Of a stretch of 64,000 nucleotides of DNA, positions 11,524 to 25,530 are shown in pieces; position 1 is the stretch's first letter, and each line of letters opens with the position of its first letter. A program made the position numbers and the translations under genes. The notes beneath the pieces are model-generated. The model was not told the DNA's origin. It did no database searches and worked only from the letters and a program-made list of their open reading frames with translations. The stretch comes from Brasenia schreberi (Eukaryota; Streptophyta; Magnoliopsida; Nymphaeales; Cabombaceae). The stretch spans positions 13,397,001 to 13,461,000 of the forward strand of contig JAYKKT010000080.1 in the NCBI GenBank assembly GCA_036023115.1, written 5' to 3'.

Positions 11524-12801
11524 CTACAACAACAACAACAACAACTAAGCCTTTTCCCATACTAGACGGGGTCGGCTACATGGATTCTTTGTTTCCACAG
11601 ATCTCTATCGTGTGCCATGTTAGCAGTTAACTCCCAATAAGCTAGATCATTCTTTATTGTTTCTTTCCAACACTTTTGTGGTCGTCCTCTACCTCTTTTA
11701 ATACTTTCCAAATTTAGGTTTTCTAACCTTCTTACAGGTTCTTCTTTTGATCTTCTTTCTATATGTCCAAACCATCTTAAACGCTGTTCTCTCATTTTAT
11801 CCTCTATTGGTGCCACTCCTAATTTGTTTCTAATAACCTCATTATGTATACGGTCTTTTCTTGTATGACCACTCATCCATCTCAACATCTTCATTTCTGT
11901 CACAGACATCTTTTGTACATGTTGATGATTAACTGCCCAACACTCAGAACCATAAAACATGGCAGGCCTAACTGCTGCTCTATAATATTTACCTTTTAAT
12001 TTTAATGGTATCTTCTTGTCACAAAGAATACCTGATGCTCCTCTCCATTTTAACCAACCAGCATTAATTCTATGTGTAACATCTCCATCAATTCTTCCAT
12101 CACTTTGAAAAATTGACCCTAGGTATTTAAAACTTTCCTTTTGGGGAATGCAATGTGTGCCAATTTTAATTTCTATGTCCTTTGAAGTAGCCAAATGATC
12201 AAACTTACATTCCATATATTCTGTCTTTGTTCTACTAAGTCGGAGGCCTTTGTTTTCTAATGTTTCTCTCCATAGTTCCAATTTTCTATTAACTTTTTCC
12301 TTAGACTCCTCCACTAATACAATGTCATCTGCAAATAACATACACCAAGGTACTTCATCTTGAATATGTTTTGTTAACTCATCCATCACCATTATAAATA
12401 AGTATGGACTTAAAGTTGATCCTTGATGTAACCCAATATTAACTTCAAAGAAGTCTGTCGTTCCTTCATGAGTCCTCACACATGTTTTTGCACCATCATA
12501 CATGTCTCTTATAAGGTTAATATATGTCAATGGGATACCTCTTTTTTCCAAAGTTCTCCAAAGAACCTCCCTCGGTACCCTATCATAAGCTTTTTCTAGA
12601 TCAATAAATATCATGTGAAGGTCTTTCTTTTTTGCTCTAAAATGTTCCATAAGACGTCTCAAAAGGTGAATCGCTTCAATAGTAGATCTACCAGGCATAA
12701 ATCCAAATTGGTTCTCTGTTGTACTTGATACTTGTCTTAACCTACGTTTAATAATTCTTTCCCATAATTTCATAGTATGACTCATTAACTTGATACCTCG
12801 A
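11524..12801 (-). mobile_element. 5'-truncated RTE LINE (copy A)
   Basis: 1278 bp flanked by a 15-bp exact target duplication, TGAGTTAGTAATCAA (11509-11523 and 12802-12816). The 3' end on the minus strand is GGCTTAGTTG followed by (TTG)n, the normal end of this family. The 5' end is truncated inside the RT domain. The target is an older plus-strand copy of the same family. Confidence 0.95.
11562..12785 (-). CDS. RTE reverse transcriptase domain, open 407-codon frame
   Basis: Reverse transcriptase of an RTE-clade LINE, which would copy its RNA at a nicked chromosomal site. The frame starts at the first Met after the truncation, so the endonuclease and RT fingers are missing. Visible blocks are [42 protein letters not shown] (first catalytic Asp), [27 protein letters not shown] (F-ADD catalytic box), [16 protein letters not shown], and a C-terminal block with [10 protein letters not shown] and [17 protein letters not shown]. 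No RNase H follows, as usual for RTE. It has no in-frame stop, unlike the other copies, but lacks a promoter and N terminus, so function is unlikely. Confidence 0.85.
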   Translation of the reverse strand: MSHTMKLWERIIKRRLRQVSSTTENQFGFMPGRSTIEAIHLLRRLMEHFRAKKKDLHMIFIDLEKAYDRVPREVLWRTLEKRGIPLTYINLIRDMYDGAKTCVRTHEGTTDFFEVNIGLHQGSTLSPYLFIMVMDELTKHIQDEVPWCMLFADDIVLVEESKEKVNRKLELWRETLENKGLRLSRTKTEYMECKFDHLATSKDIEIKIGTHCIPQKESFKYLGSIFQSDGRIDGDVTHRINAGWLKWRGASGILCDKKIPLKLKGKYYRAAVRPAMFYGSECWAVNHQHVQKMSVTEMKMLRWMSGHTRKDRIHNEVIRNKLGVAPIEDKMREQRLRWFGHIERRSKEEPVRRLENLNLESIKRGRGRPQKCWKETIKNDLAYWELTANMAHDRDLWKQRIHVADPV

Positions 12802-13192
12802 TGAGTTAGTAATCAAGATATCAAAAAATATCTGTGAGAAATGAAGAGGCTGCGATGGAAGTGTGGTCACATAAAGGAAAGATCACATCCATAATGACAT
12901 TATTAGAGATAAATTGAGAGTAACACAAATAGATGAAAAATGAGAAAAAATCATTTAGGATGGTTAGGACATGTGGAAAGACAACCAAATGAAGCTTCAG
13001 TAACATTACTGAAGGTGTGAGAAACTGTATGGTGAAAGTATTAAAAGAGGAAGACCACAAATGTGTTGCGAGAAAACAATAAAGAATGGTCTAGCTTTTA
13101 TTGAGTTAAAAGTTAGCACAACACAAGATAGAGTTCTATGAAAACAAAGAATCCATGTAGTCGATCCCATCTAGTATGGGAAAAGGCTTAGT

Positions 13193-14164
13193 CTGCTCTG
13201 AAATTGGAGAACCACCCACCTTGGATTTTCTTGCAACTTGCACTTTATAGTTTATACACTTGAAAAACAAGGGAACAGTTTCCATACCCCAGACAAATCA
13301 TAAACCATCTATATGTCACTCCATAAAAGAGGACAAAACAAACATTTACCTAATAGCTTGATTCGAGTTCCTGCAGTTCTTATATCCAGGAGAAGAAGTA
13401 GAATAAACATTGACTAGTAACCAAAAGGAACAGGCTAGGATATTCTAATGAAACTTTAGGGTGCAACTATTCTTCCTGTCTTTCATGGTCACAAGAAGGT
13501 ACCACAGAAATTAAAAGGCAATAAACAACAATAGATAAGCAATGCTCTATTGTGGCGAGGGTTGAGAAATCAGCCATCATGATATGCAGTGTAGAAAATG
13601 CCCGTGAAAAGAATGAAGATGTTGAGTTGGATGAAGAAAAGATCATCATTACCAAGGAGGTTCTTAGAGGAAAAGTTGGTATGACACTATGAAAACATCA
13701 AAAGTTCAAAGATATGACTAGATGGAGAAGCAGTGAGAAGGTGGAAAAATTAAATGATGAACACTTCAATAGAAAGAAGAATACTCTAAAAGAGTTGGAT
13801 GAAAAAATAAGACATGATCTTGATCTTTTAGAGTTAAAATGAACCAGATCAAGCATAAAGACAACAAAGAATCCATGCAGCCAAACCCCACTTAGCATGG
13901 AACAAGGTCTGGTTTTGTTCTTAAAAGAATATAAAGATTATCTTTTAGATCATAATTTCACAACAAAGATGAATCAGCCTGTCAGGCACTGTTATCAATG
14001 GCTGATAACAAGCAATTTGTGGTTGACTCAAGTATAGCATCAGTAGGGATATAACAAGGATCTAGCAAACTTATAAATAAATGTAAATGATACAAGTTAC
14101 AAAATTGAAAAGTAAAATAATTATGAGAATGAAATAAAATGCGTCATGAATATTACACAAGTAT
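13193..14164. other. Intergenic DNA with a possible ancient RTE tail
   Basis: No supported gene. Near 13866-13920 the plus strand reads AAGAATCCATGCAGCC, then CCCCACTTAGCATGG and AAGGTCTGG. This resembles the RTE 3' end (AAGAATCCATGTAGCC, CCCCGTCTAGTATGGG, AAGGCTTAG) and may be a very old copy. Confidence 0.45.
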
Positions 14165-14449
14165 ATGATTTAAACATAACACCAACAGAAGATAAAATGA
14201 GAAAAAATTGTTTAAGATGGTTTGGGCATGAAGAAAGATGATCAAAGGAAGCTCACTCTAATAAGAAGGTATGAAAAACTAGACTGTGAAAATGTTAAAA
14301 GAAGAAGAGGAAGACTACCAAAGCATTGGAAAGAAACAATAAAGAATGATGTAGCTCATGTTAAGTTAACTGATAGGGCTCTGTGAAAACAAAGAATCCA
14401 TGTAGCTGACCCCATCTAGTATGAGAAAAGGCTTAGTTGTTGTTGTTGT
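14165..14449 (+). mobile_element. RTE LINE 3' fragment
   Basis: About 285 bp matching the last part of the RTE family in plus orientation: GAAGATAAAATGAGAAAAA, TTAAGATGGTTTGGGCATG, GAAAGAAACAATAAAGAATG, the CATGTAGCTGACCCC terminal block, then GGCTTAG(TTG)n. Frameshifted and non-coding. No clear target duplication. Confidence 0.85.
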
Positions 14450-15532
14450 AATGAAACGTAAAAGGAAGCAAAAAAGTTCTACATCATAAATTAGATTTTT
14501 AGTAAAGAACAAAATTGCCTTAACCATATGATTGTTTAAGAATTACACATAATAAAAGTATTAAACACAATAAAAAGTTATACAGTGACACGCATCAAGT
14601 TATACAAGTTATACAATGACACTCATCAAGTTATACAGCTAAGATATTCATTGTAAGATCAACTATAAAATTACATATATATGCTTCAGTTGATGTGTCA
14701 TATTACATGAAAATGCATGTCAACTATTTACGATATACAACAGATTTACACGAAAAAAATACATACTAAATGATATTTTCAGAAATTGAAAATATTTTGT
14801 ATTATTGACAGTAAATGAATATATTGATGACTCATACAGTGGACTCAACAGGCACATATGATAGATTTTGTCGGCATAAATTGGCCAGTATAATCAACAA
14901 CTTTGCTACCTTAATGGACACCTGCAAACCGCTATCACCATGGCAGCCCTTGAAGAACTGGCCGCTATAGAACAAGAAGGGAAATGCTACTTTTGTGCAA
15001 ATTATGTAGCTTTTATGGCCTACTGCCCAGGAGATGATGACTCCCTACATCCTCGATTCCATGTATCCAATTCTCCTCTTGGAAAAAGAAGATTGTGAAT
15101 TTCCGCGCCATGGACTTTGTCCATGAGTTGTCACAGGTTGTGGATGAGAAACAGTAACCAAGCTTTTCTCTTTTCAAAGCAACCAGATGCCAAAGAAAGT
15201 TCTAATAAAAGTGTATGAAGAAAACCATATAATATTGTCTGCAGATACCACCTAACAGTAGATGACAATGGCGATAAGGAATCTATCTAACCCGCCCAAG
15301 AATTGGTTTTGGTTCGTTTTGAATTTGAAAGCAACCAACTGGTCTCGTGTTACAAAATAATTACACGATCATCAAAATCTGAAAATAGCAAATGAATCAC
15401 TAGAAAAGCTCAACTTGCCAAACTTTTCCCCTGACGTCCCACGTTGTGCTTTTCAGGCTAACAGGAACAAGAAAAGCAAATCTCAAAACTTCCCACTTCC
15501 AAACTTAACCACTCCAATCATATCATGAATAA
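14450..15532. other. Downstream/intronic DNA, no exon recognised
   Basis: If the gene whose first exon is at 15666-16237 continues, its intron starts here on the minus strand. I searched this stretch by eye for a short acidic second exon and did not find one. A 14940-15100 plus-strand frame (starting MAALEELAAIEQEGKC) is short and unrecognised. Confidence 0.4.
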
Positions 15533-15663
<131 letters not shown>

Positions 15664-15665
15664 AC

Positions 15666-16237
15666 CTTGGTTCAAACTCCCTGATCTCGGTGAGCTCCCG
15701 ACCGTGCACATCGGTCCATTGCACTTTCCTCTTCGCCGCAGTACCCAAAACCACCCTCTCCTTCTCTTCCGCTTCTTCCCGACCCTCCTTACCACCACCA
15801 CCCGGCAATGTCTTCTTTAGGCTGCTCTTGGGGTGAAACTTCACCGGATCGTAAACCCCGTCGGCAGCGACTTCGCTGACCCTGCAACCCGAGGCCGAAA
15901 CCCCGGCCGAGCCGTCGTCAGGCTCAACTTTGAGAGGGGGCAAAGAGGCGGACGCATCGGGAGAAGGCCGGCCGAAGCAGAGGAGGAATCTGGCGCAGCT
16001 CCGACGAATCTTCGCCCGGCCGCTCTTTGGGTGAGCCAGTGGGCCGGTGGAGGAGGAGTCGATCTTCGCTGGAAACAACTGGTAATGGTGGTGAGGGTGA
16101 TTATGGGGAGTCCAAGGGAGCACTCTCATTTGGGGTGGATTGTGGTCGTCCCTCCGGCCGAAGAGGAGGAAGGCGAGACCCTTGGAATAGCCGGAGGCCG
16201 ATGAGGAGATGAAGCCTCCTTCTACTGCTAATAACAT
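15666..16237 (-). CDS. Conserved plant protein of unknown function, first coding exon
   Basis: Start ATG at 16237 opens MLLAVEGGFISSSASGYSKG, then MRVLPW and YQLF, a basic RRSCARFLLCFGR block, PLKVEPD, YDPVKFHPKSSLKK and KRKVQWTDVHGRELTEIREF. I recognise this layout (MLLAVEGG...SGYSKGL, CFGR, LKSSLKK, KVQWTD-x-x-G-x-L-x-EIREFEP) from small uncharacterised plant proteins. Those end about 25 residues later in an acidic, Cys-containing tail. The exon gives 190 codons plus two bases and ends at GAACCAAG before GTACC, a good donor. Beyond it the frame would run into poly-Ser/Leu from the CT repeat, which confirms that the exon stops here. The tail exon was not found. Composition is GC-rich compared with its surroundings, typical of a host exon. 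Function is unknown. Confidence 0.8.
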
Positions 16238-16800
16238 CACCTCACCAACCCCCGTTCTCTCTCTCTCTCTCTCTCTCTCTAGAATGATACAGTTATAAAA
16301 CAAAGGGACGCTGCTTCCAATCAAAAAACCATCTTACTCAAACATCATGGTGCTGGTGCTAATATAAAGGGATCAAGAACTGGCCACTGCCCAAGTCACC
16401 ATCTCACCCAAATCTCATGTTGGTAGTTCTCTCTCTCTCTCTAGAACGATACAGTAATAAAGGAAAGAGACGCTGCTTCCACTGCAAAAACCATTTCAGT
16501 GAAGTATCATAGTGCTCTCTCGCTCATGATAAGATACGAAGGAATCAAGCAATGCCCACCGCCCAGATCACCATCCCACTAAAATCTCATGTTAGTACCT
16601 CTCCCTCTCCCTCTCTCTCTTGTACAACCATCTTCTCAAATCTCATATTACTCTGCGTGTAGAGAGATAAGGAAACAGAGAGCATGAGCGTTCTCTCTAC
16701 GCTGCTAATAGCGCCAACTTTCATCATATTCCATGTTGCCCTCTCTCTCTCGATCTCGATATGAGGGAGGAAGGAAAGAAAGAGCCAAAATTGGGTTTTT
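16238..16800 (-). promoter_or_regulatory. Upstream/5' UTR region with degenerate tandem repeats and CT tracts
   Basis: Upstream of the ATG lies a CT tract (16257-16280) and then two clear copies of a block of about 170 bp: 'AGAATGATACAGTTATAAA...GACGCTGCTTCC' at 16281 and 'AGAACGATACAGTAATAAA...GACGCTGCTTCC' at 16443. Each contains CAAATCTCATGTT (AAAATCTCATGTT in the second) and ends in CT repeats. A third, weaker copy follows near 16600-16760. This is probably 5' UTR and promoter. No TATA box is certain. Confidence 0.6.
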
Positions 16801-16801
16801 T

Positions 16802-16804
<3 letters not shown>

Positions 16805-16852
<48 letters not shown>
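16805..16852. repeat. (GA)n microsatellite
   Basis: About 24 uninterrupted GA units, the same motif as the CT/GA tracts around the neighbouring gene. Confidence 0.98.
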
Positions 16853-17594
16853 CCACCACTGTGCGGACTAACCATCCTATAGAAAAAATAAAGGGAAGAT
16901 AGAGGATTGCAAGGCTGTCAGCAGAGCCATGTAGGGTTTGTGGGTCCACCACCAAGACCCAGCGGAAATGCAGAATATGCAAATGGGTGGCATTGCCGTT
17001 CAACCACGCCTACTTTCTGGTTTTCACCAACTGAAAAAGAACATGAAAACGAAATAAACAAAAGAAAAAACTTCATGCAGAGAACATCCTTTATTCAATA
17101 TTTATTGTTGGGGATGGCAATTTGTTTCGTGTCATCTAATTTCTTATATTTGTCAGCCATCTAATTAAGTCAATCCCAATACGAGTTAGTCATGGAGGTC
17201 AGTGTTAGTTGGCTTTCTGCATTTGGCCTTTGTAACTCTGCTGATACTTGCAAAAAGATCAATCCCACGAGAGAGAGAAGGAAACGCTTGAGATTTCACG
17301 CAAACCCTTTTGAGTCCATTCTTGTCTCTCACCTCTTCCTGGTGCTGAAGTTTTCGACTCAAATTGAGCTTACGTAACTATAATTCTACGCATCATCAAT
17401 TGAGGCTCAATTCTCTCATAACCTTGTACCAAATGCACCTTAAAAGACACCTGGTTGATTCAAAGTTGTGGTTAGACTGAACCAGATCAAACCAAGGCTT
17501 ATCTTTCAACCATAAGCACCAAAGAAGAAAGTGAAAGAAAAGATGCTCGTCCTGTCCCCCACAATTATGCCATGTCATTGCATCTTCATTTCAG
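16853..17594. other. Intergenic DNA, nothing supported
   Basis: Short open frames on both strands without recognisable domains or repeats. Confidence 0.4.
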
Positions 17595-17730
17595 TAATAG
17601 CTCAACCGGCAGCCAGAACAATACCTCACCGGACGAGGCGATCTACTCACAAGTTGAAGGTCATGAGTTCGGTACCAGGGGTGTGCTTTTTTTTTGGCTT
17701 GAGCCTTCCCATTGTAACAAAAAGGAATAG
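17595..17730 (+). mobile_element. tRNA-derived SINE-like copy 1
   Basis: The plus strand contains TAGCTCAACCGG (17598-17609), a good match to an RNA polymerase III A box, and AGTTCGGTACC (17666-17676), close to a B box. It is followed by a T run and GGCTTGAGCCTTCCCATTGTAACAAAAAGG split over about 35 bases. The portion from ACTCACAAGTT to the end recurs at 27.8 kb, which argues for a dispersed SINE family rather than chance. Confidence 0.6.
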
Positions 17731-20700
17731 TTCAACCCAAATACTTGACTCGATTCTTTGCATTGACTTGGGATGGATAGAGAAACATACTTTCCGGCTA
17801 TTTCGTGTTGTGTCTTACATTGCTAGCCTTAAGAGATGAAATAGCGACTACCAGGTCTCATTGCTCACCTTTTTTCCCTGAATTTGTCTATCAGCCATGG
17901 ATATCAACCCGCCATCTCTTCTTCCTCATTGGGACCCGACCCACATCTCTTCCCAAAAGATCAGATCTCCCAAGTTCTTCAATTGAGAATAATTGACGCG
18001 GAAAGGTCAATGTCCCCTCTTTCTTTATTGATCTTGTCAATCCATGAAGCAGGTCCATTCAATTGGATCATTTGATACCTTTTCCGCAAAGCTTTCCGAA
18101 AAGAGTTCAAAAGGTTGATGGGGATATTTGTTGATTGTAGCAACATCCCCGTTCATTAGTTCTTCACTCTTTTACTTGATCAATTCTACCTATTATTTAT
18201 GATGCGCCTTCTGTCACAAGGTTACACTTTGAGTGTTTTTCTGATCACCTTTGGGGTGGCCATTTCATATCCGATCAACCCGACCCAAAGAAGGCCAGTT
18301 TCAGGTCCGGGTTTAGACACCCCAGGCTGGGTCTGGGTTGACTCCAATCATCTCGATGAAAGTCTGGTTGAAATATGTACATAACATGATATACATTCCG
18401 ATCAGGCAAAAGGATATAAGATGAGGCACGAAAGATTTGGTATCATGGACATAAATTAATAAGGATAAAGATTTTAAGTGAACCTTTACATCAACCTGCT
18501 AAATATGAGGTAAAAATAATACCACACCTAAATGAAAAAGTTTGCAGATCTATATAAACGGACACGATGGCAAACCTAGAACTTTTTTTTTAGTGTTGGA
18601 CCAATAACAGACAGCTATTAGCAACTACCTGCTGCAGCCACCGCCTCCACTTCAGGTTATGGTCTGAAACAACCCTCTCACTGTGCTTCCTAATCGTCAT
18701 TTTGGTCGAGACCTCATGATGGTCTCTTCCCTTTTCTGGTCCGGTGCCTTTCACTACACTCGAACTGGGAAGGTAGCGTTAAAGGTAGAGGTGGCATCTT
18801 GGAGAAGGCAAGCAGGGTTAAACAGACTCCTACGAGGTATATTCGTAGTTTGCAATTACGCCCATATTTTGAAACCAATTAAGGTATTGATTCTTTCATG
18901 ATTTCTTCATCCCCAACTTAACTATTTTGTGGAGTGTAGTATCTAGCTTTTCGAATTATGGCTTTAACCTTCAATGACAGCTTTAATGAAGCCAAAACCG
19001 GTCACATTGAAAAGTTTCAATAATCATGAGACTGACAGGTGAAAGTAATGCACAGGAGACAGACACAAATCACCTAAGAAACCCACTCTGAGCCCTGTAC
19101 TGCAGCTGAAAGCTTCAATCTTGGAGTTGTATGTTATGTTTTCGGGGTGAGACAACTAAGTGATACTCTTATAAAAAGTTGCCAAAGTTCTGGGTGGGAG
19201 GACAACCCCACATACTCTTCAATGTAGGTCTTACCCTACGTGGAAAACCACTTGAACTCTTATTTATGGCATCCTCTTGTCTCTCAAACCACTCAACAAA
19301 TGAAAATAGAAAAGAAATACTTTTGAGTGTGATGTGCATTTGCTCACCATATTAAAGTAGAAGAATTTTGTATTGGGCTTAGCTTTAGAAGTTGTAATCA
19401 TGCTATACATACAAAGATATCCTTACCATTAGTAGATTTTCCTATGCACAGATTTATTTTAGTTACGAAGGGAGGCAGAAGCCTAATACAGAGATGCATG
19501 CACCCGCACCTGCACCTGCGGGAATCAAGCTCCTCACATGCACTGGAGTGGGGTCAAAGAGCCGGAAAAGTTGATTTAATGCTCTGGGTGCTATGCCCAA
19601 AAGATATTAAGAACCAGGATATGGTGAAGTATCAAAAGTTTAGCAGTTTCAGTTAATATACCTATATTTCTCCTCTATTTAATAACATCTACACTTGGCA
19701 GTTTTCCCAACTTAAGTAGGTAGTTTTATGTGGCTGAAGGATCCTGTCCTCGACATGGGTCGACGGACATCCAGATCTGCTCAGACCCACTACATCCAAA
19801 TCCATGTCTGGGTCTGATTTGGGTCTTACCTAAGTCTGACACTAGCATTAATTTCCTAACATAAATGTTTTCAGTTTAATTCAAATCCAAATATGCAAAA
19901 ACTGGACTTTAGAACCAAGTGTAGCCACTGTTTTATAAGCAGGAGCTGTTGAGTTAAGTGAGGAATCTTAGACAAGCCACTACTAAAATTTAACATCGCC
20001 AAGAATAGTTGAAGATTGATGCTGTTAGTGGGTCATGAATAGGGAAACACCTACATGTTTTCTCATTTATCATATAAGATCACTCATCATTTGGTAGGTT
20101 CTCTTGCACTCAAAGGGGTGTTCAGTCAAGGCACTATGAGTCCGGTTGATCCTTCGCAACCATTTAAAAAAGAAGAAGAAGCATGCATATTTCAATGGCC
20201 AGAACCATGACAATAATATTTATAAAACTGTTGAAAAAGACTATAATGTCAATGTAATAATCCAGGTCTAAGTAACAGACCAGACCCCAAAAAAGGAAAA
20301 CCATGAAAGAGTAGGCCGGAGCCGATAGGGAAACCTCTGAACCCTAAGGCGAAGGTTTTAGTTCCAGATTCACCACTGCCGGTGCCTACAAAAGGACCCC
20401 GGAGAATCACTCAGGGAAACCTCATCTAGCGCTCGGTGCTTGATGAGCAGCTTGGTGCATTTACCAGCCTTACATAAATATATAAAGAATAAAGAAAATC
20501 CACATATGATGAAAAATCTGGTTTACTATCATGGGGCCTGCAACAGAAAGATATATATGTCAATAATACTTGCTTCACTATCATATCTAAAACCTTATGT
20601 ATCTCAACGTTGCATAATAAGGTTGCTTCCAAAACTTTGATTGATTGTATATATTTTTGGTCCTGGCACTCAAATAATTATTGAGAAAACAAGGGAGGGC

Positions 20701-20810
20701 CAGCCCCTGCCGTACTATTTGATTCTCGTTGAAATGAAATAAGCTTGCAAAATCTTGCCATTCATACCATGGAGATAACATGTTAGGTTTCAAGATACAC
20801 TCATGCACAC

Positions 20811-20814
<4 letters not shown>
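17731..20814. other. Intergenic DNA, nothing supported
   Basis: No convincing gene. Two patches rich in GACCCGACC- or GGGTCTGGGTT-type phrases occur near 18270-18340 and 19760-19830. A GC-richer patch lies at 20270-20460. None matches a family I know. Confidence 0.4.

Positions 20815-20886
<72 letters not shown>
20815..20886. repeat. (AC)n-(AT)n compound microsatellite
   Basis: AC units at 20815-20852 pass directly into AT units to 20886. Confidence 0.98.
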
Positions 20887-20892
<6 letters not shown>

Positions 20893-21313
20893 CAGAGAAA
20901 CGATATTTTGAGTTAATTAAAACAACTAGCATGGAACTTCGAGGTGTGTGTGTGTGGAGGCAACCCTGAAAGACTAGACTAGACTAGAATAGGCCCTTGG
21001 GGTGAGCCCTGACTTCAGAGTTCCAGAGTCGTTTTCTTTCACTCCTCAAAAGACAGTTCTCCGAGTTTTAAATTAAAAAGAAAAGGTTAAAGCGTAGCCA
21101 GTACGATTTAAAGAAGGCATCGCAACTTGATCCTTGTTTATTTGGAGGGAGTTTCTCATAGTCACTGGATGTCATTATTAAAGTTAAAGTGGAAGTTCAT
21201 TGGTTTGATCTTTTGGAAGTGGAAGAACTTTCCTCCTCTAAGTAACCAGCTGGTATATTGTATGCTTATAAGCACCTTCTTGTTTGATTGAGTTGGCTAT
21301 GATGCATGCGCAC

Positions 21314-21679
21314 TGTAAAGCCAAATTGTGCTCGCCTGTAAACCTGTGGAAACGTTACATGCACAAGAAACTTATATGTTACATAAATAAAATAAAAAAT
21401 AACTTATAACGGAAATCTTAGACATAAAAAACAGGGAAGATGATGCCGGACTCGCACTCTATAAATATTATACATGAGAATACAAAATACAAGCGATTCA
21501 TTGAGAAAATAAAGAATCTTCCCTAGGAAAGTCGTCGGTAGGAAACCGTAAAATCCATCCATCATCTTCTTCCCTTTCTCCGATTTCACTGAGGTGAGGA
21601 ACCTATTTTTGGCCCGTTCATCATTCCGCTGCATCACTTACGTCACCGACAACGAAGCTACGCATAGATCTTTGCAACG
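21314..21679 (+). repeat. 5' LTR of copia-D
   Basis: Aligned by eye with 25677-26050. It contains TATAAATATT as a possible TATA box (about 21460). The end is blurred because the terminal CA and primer site are degraded. Confidence 0.85.
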
Positions 21680-22518
21680 ATAGATAAAATGATATAACAC
21701 AAAAAATATAATAGAGGGCGGAGCAGAGAAATCGTATTTCTCCCGTTGTATCTCTCTCCTTCCCCTCTCTCCTCCGTTGTACCTCTCTTCCCTTCTCTCT
21801 CCCTGCCTTTTCCCTCTCTCTTTTCGAAACTGTCTATGATTTTGAAAAATCGTCAACGGACCGAAAAATATGTTTTTACACATAATGTTACTAGATGAAA
21901 TTGTTACTAGATGAAATTACGAAAAAAATTATATATTTTAAAGTAAAAAAGACAGTTTTGCTCTTAACATATAAAAAAACAAAACTATCCTCTAGTAGTT
22001 TATGAAAATTACGAAATACCGAATTAGAAATTATACTATTGCCCCTAGACGAGTATAATTTCACAAGTTTGCCAATATATAAAAAGATAGTATTGTCCCT
22101 ATCTTTAAGGAAAAATATAGATTCAGAATGATTGGCAAAATTACTGTCATGCCCTCGATCAGTAGTAAAGTTTATAAAAAACCAATTGTCATTTTACTAT
22201 TCTACCCCAAGTCCTTTTGAAAAATTACAAAAATAGACAGACGGGTAAAATTCATGGTTTACCCCTAAATTTTTTTAAAATTACATTGGCAGGATATAAG
22301 GGAAAATTACAGTTTTGTCTATAGGTTGATTCTGAAATAACAAAATCAAATTAAGAGTATTTTTAAATTTATACCTAAGTATCAATTGGAATTACATTTA
22401 GGTATATGAAGATATTTTGAATATTTTGCAATTTGCGTTCATTATGAAACCACTTAGATTATGTGCAAGATCAAGGAAGGGACTATTGACGTAAAGGAAT
22501 ATAAGCCAAGAGAAGATC

Positions 22519-22570
<52 letters not shown>

Positions 22571-22590
22571 AAAATAACACTTTCTCAAAT
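21680..22590 (+). other. copia-D leader and gag region, unrecognisable
   Basis: Pyrimidine-rich then very AT-rich DNA, with no readable gag or zinc knuckle. An (AT)n tract fills 22520-22569. Confidence 0.5.
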
Positions 22591-23660
<1,070 letters not shown>

Positions 23661-25530
23661 CGATAAGCTAGATAGTAGGTCCTTAAGATGTATATTCATT
23701 GGATATCCTAAATGATCTAAAGGATATCGGTTTTATCATAAGAATCATAAAGTAATAGATTGTCGGTAAAGTTGTATTCTGAATTCTTAGAGGACACTAA
23801 GAATGATATCCTTGAGAATGATGATGATTGTGTTAATGATCTAGATTCATCATCATTTGAACTCTTCAATGATTTTCATGATCAAACCAAAACTTTAAGT
23901 GAACATAAAAGACCTAGGGTCACACTTTCTACTTAAAGAATTATCACACTTACCTTGTAGAGGAAACGTGTAATTCAGTGGATTTAGATGAGCTGACAGA
24001 TAACTTGACATATTAGTAGGCTATTGACTCATATGAATCATTAGACTGGGAAAAGTTCATAGATGATGAAATTGAATCCATTGAGAAAAACTAAGTTTGG
24101 GAATAGGCTGATTTGTCAAAAGAAAGGAAAGACATGTTGTAAATGTGTTCTGAAAAAGAAACATAAAGTTGATGGGTGTATCAATAGGTTTAAGGCGAAG
24201 TTGGTTGGAAAGTGATTTTCGCAAAAAGAGGAGATAGATTATATTGAGACATATTCTCTTGTTGCAAAATTTGCATCCATAAGTATAATTTTGGCAATCT
24301 CAACATACTATGATTTGAATTTACATCAGTTAAATGTAAAGACTTCTTTTCTAAATGAAGATTTAGATGAAATCATATATATGTAACAACACAAAGGATA
24401 CATAGTTGAAGGATAGGAAGATAAAGTATATAGGTTGAAAAAATCTCTATATGGCCTTCTCGTCAATAATATTTGACTTTTCAAAGTGTCATTATGGAAC
24501 TTTACTTTATGGCTAATGAACTTGACCACTGTGTATATGTCTAGAACAGTGGGAGTCATCTTATCGTTATATATAGATGACATATTGCTGATTGAGAATG
24601 ACAATGAGATGATTGTCAAAACCAAGTCATGGTTAAACTTAAGGTTCGAAATGAAGGATATGGGTGAAACATCCTATATCCTGGGTATAAATATTTCTCG
24701 AGATAGAGAATCTAAATTCTTATGCCTAAGTTAAAAAAGATATATCAATTATATTCTCGAGAAGTTTAAAATGGGTGAATGTAAGCATGCATTTACACCC
24801 GTTGCGAAATTAATTAAATTAGGTAAGGCTGATTGTCCCGGTGAGGGAGACGATAAGGCTAATGTTCTTTATGTACAAGCTATGGGTAGCTTGATATATG
24901 CTATATTGTGTACAAGACTTGATATCAGTTTTGTTGTTTGTATTGAAAGTAGATATCAAAGTAATCTTGATTGGCAGCATTGAATAGTTGTGAAAATGAT
25001 TGTAAGATATCTCAAAGGAACAAAAGACTTGAAACTTTGTTTTCAAGAAGAAGAACTAAAAGTGGTAGGATACTTTGATGCTGATTTTGTTGAGAGCAAA
25101 GCTGACACTAAATCAACCTCTAGACAAATATTCTTATTTGGAGGTGGGGTTGTTTTTTGGGCATATAAGAAACATGATTGTGTAGTGTTACATATACAGG
25201 AGGTTGAATATGTTGTTTGTTGTATGACTGCAACAAGTGTCATTTAGATAAGTCGCTTCATACTTATTTGAAATTGGATATAGGCAACGAGACAGTTGTA
25301 ATTTATTATGATAACAATGCAATAATTACTTTGATTAAGAGTGGAGTTAATAATTCATAAAGCAATCATATAATAGTTAAATACCATTATATCCATGATA
25401 TGGTTATGGAAAATGAAATATCCATCTCATATATGCCAATTGATGATATGTTGGCAGACCCCTTGACAAAAGGTATAATAGAGGATCTTTTTTCAAAGCA
25501 TGTTACAAACATGGGTTTGAGATATGTTTA
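23661..25530 (+). pseudogene. copia-D reverse transcriptase and RNase H remnant
   Basis: Fragments in order: WEKFIDDEIESIEKN near 24050, SLYIDDILLIEND (YxDD box near 24570-24590), RFEMKDMGETSYILGI, then RNase H pieces YLKGTKDLKLCFQ, FDADF, DTKSTSR, YYDNNAIITLIKSG, and ADPLTKG near 25455. Several stops and at least two frame changes separate them. They correspond to the last two enzymes of a copia polyprotein. Confidence 0.9.

Larger units (their letters stand above)
11300..13192 (+). mobile_element. Old RTE LINE 3' fragment, split by a younger RTE
   Basis: The outer parts (11300-11523 and 12802-13192) read on the plus strand as the 3' third of the RTE family: AGCTTTTAAATACCC, GACAAGAAGATACCATTAAA, GGTTAGGACATGTGG, AATAAAGAATGGTCTAGCTT and the terminal CTAGTATGGGAAAAGGCTTAG. 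Divergence from the other copies is high and there is no open frame. The middle is occupied by the minus-strand RTE at 11524-12801. The (TTG)n tail is lost at the right end. Confidence 0.85.

Noticed and set aside
14940..15100. Plus-strand frame starting MAALEELAAIEQEGKC as a small gene
   Set aside because: About 50 codons, no family recognised, no supporting context. Antisense to the neighbouring gene's intron.
17760..18200. Possible organelle-derived insertion, judged by GC content and phrases such as CTTTTCCGCAAAGC
   Set aside because: I could not match it to any organellar gene and no frame is long enough. A search against mitochondrial and plastid genomes would decide.
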